A stretch of 64,000 bases of DNA, from assembly GCF_020786625.1 (NCBI RefSeq), contig NZ_JAJGRC010000002.1:310001-374000 (forward strand), read 5' to 3'. This DNA is from Salinicoccus sp. RF5. Lineage in GTDB: Bacteria; Bacillota; Bacilli; Staphylococcales; Salinicoccaceae. Positions 26,147-35,004 of the stretch are shown here, piece by piece. A program made the translations under genes and the position numbers. Below the pieces are notes generated by a model that saw only the letters and a program-made list of their open reading frames with translations, was not told where the DNA came from and did not search any database. Positions within the stretch are counted from its first letter, which is position 1, and the number at the start of each line of letters is the position of its first letter.

Positions 26147-26947
26147 ATGAGTGAAAAAGTGGAACTGAAAGCAATTCTTAAAGATTGGCGTCTGCACGTG
26201 GTTGTGCTGGTCATCGTAATGTTTACTGAACTGATCGGACAGATCTCGATACCTGTAGGTCCGGGAGCCATACTGTTGCTGCCGATGCTGTATGCCCTGG
26301 TCATAGGCTTCGGGCTTTATTTCACACCTGTCGTTTCAAAAAAGCAGTCGAAGAATGCCGAACCACTCATAGTGATGGGAGTGGGTGTTCTGATAGCAAA
26401 AATCGGTGTGGTCATCGGCCCACAGATACAGGAGCTGCTTGCGGTCGGCCCGGCGCTCCTTCTGCAGGAGCTCGGCAATCTGGGGACCATATTGCTGGCA
26501 CTGCCTGTAGCGATATGGCTTGGAATGAAGCGTGAGAGCGTGGGGATGGCCCACTCGATCGGCAGGGAGCCGAATGTGGGTCTGATCATGGACAGGTATG
26601 GTTTCAACTCCCCGGAGGGCAGAGGGGTCATGACGATGTATATTTTCGGTACCGTCTTCGGTGCGATATTCCTTGGACTCATCGCCGGGTTGCTGGCTAC
26701 ACTGACGCCGATACATCCGTTATCCTTTGCTCTCGCTTCAGGAGTCGGAAGCGGCAGTATGATGGCAGCTGGAAGCGGGACGCTCATCGCAGCCTATCCC
26801 GATCTTGAATCTCAAATCATTGCGTTGGCGGGGGCCAGCAACCTGATTTCACTGGCAACGGGACTTTATGTCAGCATGTTCATCGGATTGCCGTTAGCAA
26901 ATAAAATCTATGCCCTAATGAATAAAAATGAAGCCGGAGGAGAATAG
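26147..26947 (+). CDS. DUF3100-family membrane protein
   Basis: A 266-residue polytopic protein matching the DUF3100 family from memory: the segment VMFTELIGQISIPVGPGAIL followed by LLPMLYALVIGFGLYFT, and a glycine-rich GSGSMMAAGSGTLIAAYPD in the second half. About seven hydrophobic segments. No enzymatic motifs. The next gene starts 4 bp after its stop and encodes a smaller membrane protein, so the two likely form one membrane complex. Transport is the obvious guess but no substrate is established. GAAGAGGGG precedes the ATG. Confidence 0.7.
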   Translation: MSEKVELKAILKDWRLHVVVLVIVMFTELIGQISIPVGPGAILLLPMLYALVIGFGLYFTPVVSKKQSKNAEPLIVMGVGVLIAKIGVVIGPQIQELLAVGPALLLQELGNLGTILLALPVAIWLGMKRESVGMAHSIGREPNVGLIMDRYGFNSPEGRGVMTMYIFGTVFGAIFLGLIAGLLATLTPIHPLSFALASGVGSGSMMAAGSGTLIAAYPDLESQIIALAGASNLISLATGLYVSMFIGLPLANKIYALMNKNEAGGE

Positions 26948-26951
26948 AGGG

Positions 26952-27401
26952 ATGAAGAAAATAATAGACTGGACACTGATACTTCTGATATTTGCCGGTG
27001 TGACCTTAGTCGGAAACATGATAGGCTACGACATCTATTCATGGGCGGCTGTCCCGGGTATCCTCGTCCTCATCGCCATAGCATTGATTGGCATGATCAT
27101 GGAAGAATATATACCTGTCAATATACCGGCGGTCGGTTACATCGCCCTGATCGGAATCCTTGTATCCGTCCCCTGGTTTCCTGGCTCGGATTATGTGGTG
27201 CAGTGGACGAGTCAAGTGGAATTGCTTGCCATTACCACACCGATCCTGGCATACGCAGGTATATCAATCGGTCGGAACTGGACGGACTTCAAGGATATGG
27301 GGTGGCGCTCCCTTGTCGTTGCTATCCTGGTATTCATCGGCACATTCCTCGGTTCGGCTCTGATTGCAGAAGTGGTGCTCAGGATACAGGGAATCATCTA
27401 G
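26952..27401 (+). CDS. Small polytopic membrane protein, partner of DUF3100 protein
   Basis: A 149-residue protein with four or five hydrophobic segments and no recognised catalytic motif. Notable are IIMEEYIPVNIPAVGYIALIG-like spacing (MIMEEYIPVNIPAVGYIAL) and PILAYAGISIGRNW, the latter with conserved-looking Gly and Arg in a loop. ATG 26952 is preferred to ATG 26928 because AGAGGG lies before it and because the longer form would overlap the previous gene by 20 bp. Tight coupling with the DUF3100 gene suggests a two-subunit transporter or channel. Function unknown. Confidence 0.68.
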   Translation: MKKIIDWTLILLIFAGVTLVGNMIGYDIYSWAAVPGILVLIAIALIGMIMEEYIPVNIPAVGYIALIGILVSVPWFPGSDYVVQWTSQVELLAITTPILAYAGISIGRNWTDFKDMGWRSLVVAILVFIGTFLGSALIAEVVLRIQGII

Positions 27402-27421
27402 AAAAATGATGGCCGGAATCA

Positions 27422-27454
27422 AAAAAGCCTGCTCATTTAAAGAGCAGGCTTTTT
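27422..27454. terminator. Bidirectional terminator after the DUF3100 pair
   Basis: AAAAAGCCTGCTC / GAGCAGGCTTTTT, a 13-bp perfect stem with a 7-nt loop, between convergent genes. Confidence 0.93.
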
Positions 27455-27463
27455 GGTTTGCTT

Positions 27464-27892
27464 CTATAGTTCTACAGTCTTAGGTTCCGCATCCTCATCG
27501 TTCATGATCCGTACCGTTTCGATGTCGATCTTTATCGCCTGGAGGTCGTCCTCGCCTTTCAACTTCTGATAGAGGTTGCCGAGCTTGGCGAGCATTTCGT
27601 CGACATCAGGGGTCACTTCTTCAGGCAGGCTGGCCTTACCGAGGATTTCGACATAACTCTCACCCTTGTCCTCCCTTTCTTCATATCCAAGAAGAATGTG
27701 GGCATATGGGTTTTCCTCCAGATCGTCGATCTTGTACGTATCTTTCCTCGTGTACGTATAGAGCGTCAGGCCATCGTTATAGAAGTACATGTAACGGCTC
27801 ATCGGCTTGTTGTCGCGGATTGTTGCCATCGTACCGATATTATTATTGTCCAGAATTTCTTTCAATGTATTTTTGAATTCTTCCCTGTTCAT
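27464..27892 (-). CDS. Pyridoxamine 5'-phosphate oxidase-like FMN protein (general stress protein 26 type)
   Basis: A 142-residue split-barrel flavin-binding protein. The N-terminal MATIRDNKPMSRYMYFYND and YTYTRKDTYKIDDLEENPYAHILLG patterns belong to the pyridoxamine-phosphate-oxidase-related general stress proteins, which bind FMN or F420-like cofactors but are usually not true PNP oxidases. AGGAGGGAATTTC precedes the ATG. It follows gltC on the same strand after 53 bp. Physiological role not deducible. Confidence 0.75.
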   Translation of the reverse strand: MNREEFKNTLKEILDNNNIGTMATIRDNKPMSRYMYFYNDGLTLYTYTRKDTYKIDDLEENPYAHILLGYEEREDKGESYVEILGKASLPEEVTPDVDEMLAKLGNLYQKLKGEDDLQAIKIDIETVRIMNDEDAEPKTVEL

Positions 27893-27945
27893 GAAATTCC
27901 CTCCTATTTGATAACTGTATTCCTTCTACCCCGTTCTACGGGAAG

Positions 27946-28827
27946 TTAATCCGAGTAGGGGTTGAAAAGGGGGCTGAATGTCTGGCGCAGATGGCTGTAC
28001 CATTTCTTGACGAAGGGTTTCTGATTATCCTTGCGCATGCTGACATACATGGGATGTTTGATGTTGAGATGGTTGAGGCTGTGGACGGTGAACTTCGGAT
28101 AACTGTATGTGAGCTGCTTGGCCTCTTCATGGGTGAGTATCGCCACATGTGCATGCTCGATCAGGAGATGCTGGATGATGGTCATGTCCTGATATATCCC
28201 GATGTTCTGCCTTTTGAACATCTGGCTGATGTCGAATACAGGCTGGAATGTTATGAGGGGGAACTCCTCGAGTTCATTCAGGGAAGCCTGGACCGGCAGT
28301 TGTATCCTGTTGCTTTCACGGAATACATAATGATAGTTCTGTTCGAAGAGCAAAGCACTCTGTATGAGCGGATCTTCAGATCTTTGGGCCGATATGACGA
28401 TATCGAGTGTTTCGTCCATGAGCCTGTCTTCAATGACCGATTCATCCAGTGTATGGATGTTGAACTCGATGTCCGTCTCCTGCCTCAGGAATTGGTTCAG
28501 GGACTGGAGCACTTTGGATGTCATGTCGGAACGGGTGAGGTGGATGTTCAGCGTATGTCTTTTCTGGATGACTTCCTCATTGAGCTTCTCCCTCGATTTC
28601 TCCACCGATTCGATGATGGTCAATGCATCTTCGAAAAAAATTTTCCCTTCATCCGTCAATTTTATGTTGCGGCCGACCCTTTTGAACAGTTTGACCCCGA
28701 GGTCTTCCTCAAGCAGGCCGATCTGCCGTGAAAGTGCCGACTGCGCGACGTTCAGGGACAGGGCGGCTTCTGTCATATGCTCCTGTCTGGCGGTCTCGAT
28801 GAAGTATTTCAGTTGTTTGATCTCCAT
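27946..28827 (-). CDS. gltC: LysR-family regulator of glutamate synthase (GltC)
   Basis: A 293-residue LysR-type regulator: winged helix in residues 1-60 (LKYFIETARQEHMTEAAL, VAQSALSRQIGLLEEDLGVKLF) and a periplasmic-binding-like effector domain behind it. It is divergent from gltB with a 119-bp gap, the arrangement of GltC, the activator of gltAB in Bacillus and staphylococci that responds to 2-oxoglutarate and glutamate. ATG 28827 is taken as start; a start at 28842 would add MMVKS. A perfect TATATCA-T-TGATATA palindrome in the gap is a likely binding site. Confidence 0.78.
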   Translation of the reverse strand: MEIKQLKYFIETARQEHMTEAALSLNVAQSALSRQIGLLEEDLGVKLFKRVGRNIKLTDEGKIFFEDALTIIESVEKSREKLNEEVIQKRHTLNIHLTRSDMTSKVLQSLNQFLRQETDIEFNIHTLDESVIEDRLMDETLDIVISAQRSEDPLIQSALLFEQNYHYVFRESNRIQLPVQASLNELEEFPLITFQPVFDISQMFKRQNIGIYQDMTIIQHLLIEHAHVAILTHEEAKQLTYSYPKFTVHSLNHLNIKHPMYVSMRKDNQKPFVKKWYSHLRQTFSPLFNPYSD

Positions 28828-28862
28828 ACTTTTCACCATCAATCTAATTCTGATATTAATAT

Positions 28863-28877
28863 TATATCATTGATATA
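28863..28877. promoter_or_regulatory. LysR-type palindrome in the gltC-gltB gap
   Basis: TATATCA-T-TGATATA, a perfect 7-bp inverted repeat of T-N11-A form, just upstream of the gltB -35 element and close to the gltC start. Candidate GltC box. Confidence 0.6.
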
Positions 28878-28906
28878 TTGATTGTATAGGTGTATTTAAT
28901 GATAGT
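28878..28906 (+). promoter_or_regulatory. Probable gltB promoter
   Basis: TTGATT (28878-28883), 17-bp spacer, GATAGT (28901-28906). The -10 is weak, as expected for an activator-dependent promoter. Confidence 0.5.
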
Positions 28907-28946
28907 ATATACTTACTCAAATATTCTGAAAAAGAGGTGACCTGAT

Positions 28947-31900
28947 ATGAGTTTGTATCAGCCAATCAAACAAGAAGGTTTATATCATTTCATGAACGAG
29001 CATGATGCATGTGGCATCGGATTCTATGCCAACATGGATAATGTGCGCTCCCATGGAATTGTCATCAAATCTCTTAAAATGCTCGAGAGATTAGATCATC
29101 GAGGAGGTGTCGGTGCTGACGGCATCACTGGTGACGGCGCTGGTATCATGACTGAAATTCCGCATGCACTTCTGCAGGAGGAAGTGGAAGAACTGCCGGA
29201 ATTCGGTCAATACTCTGTCGGGATGTACCTGATTGATAATCAGGCATCTCTTGAAACTTTCAGGGAAGTTGTGCAGCAGACGGTGGAGGCTGAAGGGTTC
29301 AATGTAATCACCTTCAGGGAACTTCCGGTCGACGAAGGCGCCCTGGCCGATAATGTCCGGGAGACGCTGCCACAATTTTTGCAGGTGATTACGGACTGCA
29401 GTGATGCCCTCGACCTCTATTTCATGAGGAAGATGATCGAGCAGGCGCTTGAAGCGGTAGATGTCGAACATTATGTCGCTTCCTTCTCCAATGAGACGAT
29501 CGTCTATAAAGGCTGGCTGCGTTCTGATCAGATCAGGCAGTTCTACATGGATCTCAGCGATCCGCGCTATGTATCGAAGTTCGGTTCGGTCCACTCCCGC
29601 TTCAGCACGAATACATTCCCAAGCTGGGCAAGAGCCCATCCGAACCGTCTCCTGATGCACAATGGTGAAATCAACACCATCAAAGGCAACTCGAACTGGA
29701 TGAAGGCGCGTACGAAGCAGTGGCTGGTGGATACGTTCGGTGAGAGGGGCCGAAGGGTCGAAGCGATCATTGACGAATCAGGTAGTGACTCCGCCATCGT
29801 CGATAATGTCATGGAGTTCCTGAGCCTCTCCATGCCGCCTGAACAGGCAGCGATGATCATGATTCCCGAACCATGGAAGTATCAGGACTACGATAACCCG
29901 GTCATCAAGGACTTCTATGAATTCTACAGTTATCTCATGGAGCCATGGGATGGGCCGACGATGATCAGCTTCTGCGACAACCATAAGCTTGGAGCGTTGA
30001 CGGACCGCAACGGTCTGCGTCCTGGACGATATTATGTGACGAAAAGCAATGAAATCATCTATTCCTCTGAAGTGGGCGTCGTTGATGTGGAAGAGTCTGA
30101 AATCCTCTATAAGGGTCAGCTCAGCCCGGGTAAGCTGCTGCTTGTCGATTTCGACCAGTCGAAGATCATCGAGAACGATGAGCTGAAGCACGGCATCGCA
30201 ACATCGAAGCCATACAGTGAATGGATGTCCCAAAAGCGCAGTGAGAAGGTGGAAACGGCGCCATTCAAACGCAGTCCGGTGGACAAGGATATGCTGCACA
30301 ATGTACTGGTGCGCTTCGGATATACGAAGGAAGATATAGAGAAATACATGAAACCTTTGACTTCGCAGGTGAAGGACCCGATCGGAGCGATGGGCTTCGA
30401 CCAGCCGCTCGCCTTCCTGTCGAGTCATTCAAAACTGTTGTTCGATTATTTCAAGCAGCATTTTGCACAGGTCACCAATCCGCCGCTCGATTCCTATCGT
30501 GAGAAGATCGTTACGAGCGAAATCACATACCTCGGCAGGGAAGGGCATCTGCTCGATCCGGGAGTCAAGGCGGTCGATCGTGTACAGTTGGAGCTTCCTG
30601 TCATCGACGGACGGGTGCTTGCGCGTGAAGATGTAAAAAGGCTCGGTATAGCTGAAATCGACATCACATATACAGGCGCATTGAAGGATGCACTGTCCCA
30701 CATACAGCATCAGGCTGCAGAACTGGCTAAAAAGCACGGTGTGCTCGTACTGACTGATGCACTTATTCTTGAGGACGAGGAAAGGTACGCCATTCCTTCG
30801 CTTCTTGCGACAAGTGCGGTGCATCAGGCACTGATCGGCCACGAACGCCGTACACTCACGAGCATCGTCGTGAAGACGGCGGAAGTGCGCGAAGTCCACC
30901 ATGTGGCGACGCTGATCGGTTTTGGTGCCAATGCGGTCTATCCGTATATTGCACAGGAAACGCTCATCTCCGTATCGGAAGGGGACGAAACGGTGGTCGG
31001 CGACTACAACAAGGCGTTGACCGAGGGACTCATCAAGGTCATGGCAAAGATGGGCATCTCAACTGTACAGAGTTACCATGGTGCCCAGGTATTCGAAGCC
31101 GTAGGTATCGGAAAGTCTGTCATGGACCAGTACTTTGGCGGTGCCGTCTCGAAGATCGGTGGGCTGTCAATTGAGGATATCGATTACAGGAATAAAAAGA
31201 TGCAGGACAGGAGGCTGGAATACCTGGAGTCCGGAACCAGATTCCAATGGCGTCAGCAGGGGGAGGACCATGTCATCAACCCGAATTCCATCCGTCTGCT
31301 CCAGGCGGCATGTCGGACGAATGACAAGCAGGCATATGAGGAGTACAGGGAAAACATGCATGAAAGCCATCATTCCAGCATCCGCCATCTGTTGAAATTC
31401 AAGTCCCGAAGACCGATTCCGATCGATCAGGTGGAACCGAAGGAGGAAATCGTCAAGCGCTTCAAGACGGGTGCCATGAGTTTCGGTTCCTTGTCTCAGG
31501 AAGCCCATGAGACACTTGCAGAAGCGATGAACCAGATCGGTGGACGCAGCAACAGTGGTGAAGGTGGAGAGAATCCGGAACGGTTTGAGCCGAAAGCGGA
31601 CGGCAGGAATCTGAACAGTGCCATCAAGCAGGTGGCCTCCGGCCGATTCGGTGTGAACAGCGAATACCTGAACAGTGCGAAGGAGATCCAGATCAAGGTG
31701 GCACAGGGTGCGAAGCCGGGTGAAGGTGGACAGCTGCCGGGGCAGAAGGTCTATCCTTGGGTGGCTGAGATCAGGAACTCGACGCCGGGTGTCGGACTCA
31801 TTTCACCACCGCCGCACCACGACATCTATTCCATCGAGGACTTGGCACAGCTGATACATGACCTTAAGAATGCCAACAAGGAAGCGGATATTTCCGTAAA

Positions 31901-33416
31901 GCTGGTTGCCAAAAATGGTGTCGGAACGATTGCTGCGGGTGTTGCGAAAGCCTATGCAGATAAAATTGTCATCAGCGGGTTCGATGGCGGGACAGGTGCA
32001 TCACCGCTGACAAGCATCCAGCACGCCGGTCTGCCTTGGGAACTCGGACTGACGGAAGCGCATCAGACGCTGCAGCTCAATGGCCTGAGATCCAGGGTTA
32101 CACTCGAGACGGATGGCAAGCTCATGACGGGCAGGGATGTTGCTATCGCATGTGCACTCGGTGCCGAGGAGTTCGCGTTCGCGACAGCACCGCTTGTCGT
32201 ACTCGGCTGTGTCATGATGCGTGTGTGTCATAAGGATACGTGCCCGGTGGGCATCGCCACACAGAATGGTGATCTGCGTAAGCTGTATACCGGAAAAGCG
32301 GAACATGTCGTCAACTTCATGCACTTCATTGCTGAAGACATCCGGGAAATACTGGCGGAACTCGGCCTGAAATCCATGGATGACCTCGTCGGTGCCGTGG
32401 AGCACCTGGAAGTGGACAAGGAGAAGACGGCGAACCATCATCTTGGTGAGCTGGACCTGTCACCGATACTGACGCCTATCGATGGGGACAGAAGGAAAGT
32501 CGACGTGCAGCAACACCCATTCGAATGGTCTCTTGACGACCTCAACCTTCTGCCCGACTTCAAGGAGAAGGTAGAAGCGGGAGAATCGCACGAAGCAGCC
32601 TACCATGTCAAGAACAGGCACAGGAACATCGGTACACAGCTCGGCAGCCTGATCACGAACACCCGGGGCATGGAGGCGCTCGATCATGACACATACAAGG
32701 TCAATACATTCGGCCATGGCGGCCAGAGCTATGGTGCCTTCATTCCGCAAGGTTTGACGATGCATCATGTGGGTGACTTGAACGACTATGTCGGCAAGGG
32801 GATATCCGGCGGACGCATTGTCGTCCAGGCGCCGGTCGAGGAAAGGAGCCGTGACATCATCGCCGGCAATGTCTGCCTGTATGGTGCCATCAAGGGCCAG
32901 GTGTTCATCAATGGTGTTGCCGGAGAACGTTTCGGCGTCAGGAATAGTGGCGCGGAAGTGGTCGTTGAAGGTATTGGCGACCACGGTCTCGAGTATATGA
33001 CAGGCGGACGCGTAGTAATCATCGGGGATATCGGGAAGAATTTCGCTGCAGGCATGAGCGGGGGTATTGCATATATCATAAATGAGAAGTCGGTCATCGA
33101 AAATCAGGTCAACATGAACCACGAAATGATCGAAGTCGGTCTCGTTGAAGATGGTGAAGAAATGGATAAGGTGAAGCACCTGCTCTACGGACACCAGTAC
33201 TTCACGGGCAGCCAGAGGGCCCAGGACGCGATCGGAAAGATCGAATCCGGTGAAATTGAGGTCATCAAAGTCATCCCTGTCGAATACAGGAAGATGCAGC
33301 AGAGGATCAGGTATGGCCTCGAGAACAGCCATTCCTTGAAGGATGCCGAACTGAAGGCGTTCAATGGGGAACTGACGGTTGAAGACAAAGAACTTGAGAA
33401 GATGAATATATTCTAG
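28947..33416 (+). CDS. gltB: Glutamate synthase large subunit (NADPH-GOGAT alpha)
   Basis: A 1489-residue full-length glutamate synthase alpha subunit. Cys22 in NEHDACGIGF is the N-terminal amidotransferase nucleophile, exposed after removal of a 21-residue leader. The central FMN-binding synthase domain includes KFKTGAMSFGSLSQEAHETL, GGRSNSGEGGENPERF and GFDGGTGASPLTSI; CVMMRVCHKDTCPVG carries the three iron-sulfur cysteines. The C-terminal glycine-rich beta-helix follows (GQSYGAF, GIAYIINE). It converts glutamine plus 2-oxoglutarate to two glutamates with electrons from GltD, encoded 16 bp downstream. Confidence 0.97.
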   Translation: MSLYQPIKQEGLYHFMNEHDACGIGFYANMDNVRSHGIVIKSLKMLERLDHRGGVGADGITGDGAGIMTEIPHALLQEEVEELPEFGQYSVGMYLIDNQASLETFREVVQQTVEAEGFNVITFRELPVDEGALADNVRETLPQFLQVITDCSDALDLYFMRKMIEQALEAVDVEHYVASFSNETIVYKGWLRSDQIRQFYMDLSDPRYVSKFGSVHSRFSTNTFPSWARAHPNRLLMHNGEINTIKGNSNWMKARTKQWLVDTFGERGRRVEAIIDESGSDSAIVDNVMEFLSLSMPPEQAAMIMIPEPWKYQDYDNPVIKDFYEFYSYLMEPWDGPTMISFCDNHKLGALTDRNGLRPGRYYVTKSNEIIYSSEVGVVDVEESEILYKGQLSPGKLLLVDFDQSKIIENDELKHGIATSKPYSEWMSQKRSEKVETAPFKRSPVDKDMLHNVLVRFGYTKEDIEKYMKPLTSQVKDPIGAMGFDQPLAFLSSHSKLLFDYFKQHFAQVTNPPLDSYREKIVTSEITYLGREGHLLDPGVKAVDRVQLELPVIDGRVLAREDVKRLGIAEIDITYTGALKDALSHIQHQAAELAKKHGVLVLTDALILEDEERYAIPSLLATSAVHQALIGHERRTLTSIVVKTAEVREVHHVATLIGFGANAVYPYIAQETLISVSEGDETVVGDYNKALTEGLIKVMAKMGISTVQSYHGAQVFEAVGIGKSVMDQYFGGAVSKIGGLSIEDIDYRNKKMQDRRLEYLESGTRFQWRQQGEDHVINPNSIRLLQAACRTNDKQAYEEYRENMHESHHSSIRHLLKFKSRRPIPIDQVEPKEEIVKRFKTGAMSFGSLSQEAHETLAEAMNQIGGRSNSGEGGENPERFEPKADGRNLNSAIKQVASGRFGVNSEYLNSAKEIQIKVAQGAKPGEGGQLPGQKVYPWVAEIRNSTPGVGLISPPPHHDIYSIEDLAQLIHDLKNANKEADISVKLVAKNGVGTIAAGVAKAYADKIVISGFDGGTGASPLTSIQHAGLPWELGLTEAHQTLQLNGLRSRVTLETDGKLMTGRDVAIACALGAEEFAFATAPLVVLGCVMMRVCHKDTCPVGIATQNGDLRKLYTGKAEHVVNFMHFIAEDIREILAELGLKSMDDLVGAVEHLEVDKEKTANHHLGELDLSPILTPIDGDRRKVDVQQHPFEWSLDDLNLLPDFKEKVEAGESHEAAYHVKNRHRNIGTQLGSLITNTRGMEALDHDTYKVNTFGHGGQSYGAFIPQGLTMHHVGDLNDYVGKGISGGRIVVQAPVEERSRDIIAGNVCLYGAIKGQVFINGVAGERFGVRNSGAEVVVEGIGDHGLEYMTGGRVVIIGDIGKNFAAGMSGGIAYIINEKSVIENQVNMNHEMIEVGLVEDGEEMDKVKHLLYGHQYFTGSQRAQDAIGKIESGEIEVIKVIPVEYRKMQQRIRYGLENSHSLKDAELKAFNGELTVEDKELEKMNIF

Positions 33417-33432
33417 GAAGGAGCGATGTGAG

Positions 33433-34893
33433 ATGGGTGAGTTCAAAGGATTTATGAAACATCAGAGAAAGTCTCAGTCGGAAGAAGATCTGAAAGCAAG
33501 AGTTTCGAATTATGAGGCGTTCCAGCATCGCTTCTGCAACGAAGATGCACAGGAGCAGGGCGCGCGCTGCATGGAATGCGGCACACCATTCTGCCAGACG
33601 GGTGTCGGTGTAGGTAAGGAGACCGTCGGCTGTCCGATCGGCAACTATATTCCGGAATGGAACGACCTTGTCTATAAAGGGCAGTTCAAGGAGGCCTACA
33701 GGCGCCTTTCCGAAACGAACAACTTTCCTGAGTTCACGGGGAATGTATGTCCGGCACCGTGTGAATCTTCGTGTGTGCTCTCCATCAACAATGATCCGGT
33801 CGCAATCAAGGGGATTGAGCGCACAATCATCGATGAAGCCTTCGAACAGGGCTGGGTCGAGCCGAGGACACCGAACCACAGGCTGGATACACGCATAGCT
33901 ATCATCGGCAGCGGACCTGCCGGTCTGACTGCAGCAGATGAACTGAACTCATGGGGGCATAATGTCGATATCTATGAAAGGGACATCAAGCCCGGCGGCC
34001 TGCTCAGGTACGGCATTCCAAACATGAAGCTGGATAAGGCTGTCGTGGAACGCAGGGTGGAACTGATGGAGGCGGCAGGTGTGAATTTCATCTGTGATGT
34101 CAATGTAGGTAAAGATGTGACGTATGAAGAACTTGATGAAAAATACGATGCGATCATCGTTGCGACTGGCGCACGCAAGCAGAGGGACTTGAAGCTTGAA
34201 GGCAGACAGAGCAAGGATATCCAGTTCGCGATGGATTATCTGACTGAACAGACACAGTACCAGTTCGGCGAAATCGAAGAACCGAGCATCACGGCAAAGG
34301 ATAAGCATGTCATCGTCATTGGCGGCGGGGATACCGGGGCCGACTGTGTAGCGATGTCCTTGAGGGAAGGGTGCAAATCCGTCTTCCAGCTGAACAAATA
34401 CGACCGTCTGCCGGACAAGGTGGATGGCAACCCGTTCTGGCCGCTCCAGAAGCAGGTGTTCAAGCTGGATTATGCCCATGCCGAATACGAGGGCGCTTTC
34501 GGTCAGGAACCGCGTGCCTACGGTGTTCAGACGATGGCATATGATGTGGACTTCGTCGGCGACCTGAAAGGGATCAATACACAGGTGCTCAGCCAGCAGC
34601 CTCTGAATGATATCACCATGGAAGACCAGGAACGCTATTTCAAGGCAGATCTTGTGCTCCTATCCATTGGTTTTGAAGGGGTGGAGAGCGAATTGCCGAA
34701 AGCCTTCCAGCTGCAGATGACGCATAATAAGATTGCAGCCGACGACAGCGACTACAAGACGAACAGGCGGAAGGTCTTCGCTGCAGGAGATGCAAGGCGC
34801 GGACAGAGCCTTGTTGTGTGGGCGATCAAGGAAGGGCGCGAAGTTGCCCGTGCAGCACATAAATTTGCGGTACAGAACAAAATATACTCATAA
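33433..34893 (+). CDS. gltD: Glutamate synthase small subunit (GOGAT beta)
   Basis: A 486-residue FAD- and NADPH-binding beta subunit. The N-terminal domain supplies clustered cysteines for two 4Fe-4S centres (ARCMECGTPFCQTG, GCPIGNYIPEW, NVCPAPCESSCVLS). AIIGSGPAGLTAADEL binds FAD and VIVIGGGDTGADCV binds NADPH; the C-terminal FAAGDARRGQSLVVWAI closes the FAD site. It passes electrons from NADPH to GltB. GGAAGGAG precedes the ATG, and a terminator follows within 6 bp of the stop. Confidence 0.96.
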   Translation: MGEFKGFMKHQRKSQSEEDLKARVSNYEAFQHRFCNEDAQEQGARCMECGTPFCQTGVGVGKETVGCPIGNYIPEWNDLVYKGQFKEAYRRLSETNNFPEFTGNVCPAPCESSCVLSINNDPVAIKGIERTIIDEAFEQGWVEPRTPNHRLDTRIAIIGSGPAGLTAADELNSWGHNVDIYERDIKPGGLLRYGIPNMKLDKAVVERRVELMEAAGVNFICDVNVGKDVTYEELDEKYDAIIVATGARKQRDLKLEGRQSKDIQFAMDYLTEQTQYQFGEIEEPSITAKDKHVIVIGGGDTGADCVAMSLREGCKSVFQLNKYDRLPDKVDGNPFWPLQKQVFKLDYAHAEYEGAFGQEPRAYGVQTMAYDVDFVGDLKGINTQVLSQQPLNDITMEDQERYFKADLVLLSIGFEGVESELPKAFQLQMTHNKIAADDSDYKTNRRKVFAAGDARRGQSLVVWAIKEGREVARAAHKFAVQNKIYS

Positions 34894-34898
34894 GTGGC

Positions 34899-34926
34899 AT
34901 ACCGGCTCCTCGAGCCGGTATTTTTC
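34899..34926 (+). terminator. Terminator of gltBD
   Basis: ATACCGGCTC / GAGCCGGTAT, 10-bp perfect stem with a 3-nt loop and TTTTTC tail. Confidence 0.93.
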
Positions 34927-35004
34927 TGCGCTTGCAGACAATTCAATTATGTTATGATATCACTAATCATATTCAAAGAGTCTTACATATTAAGGAATGA
35001 TCAA

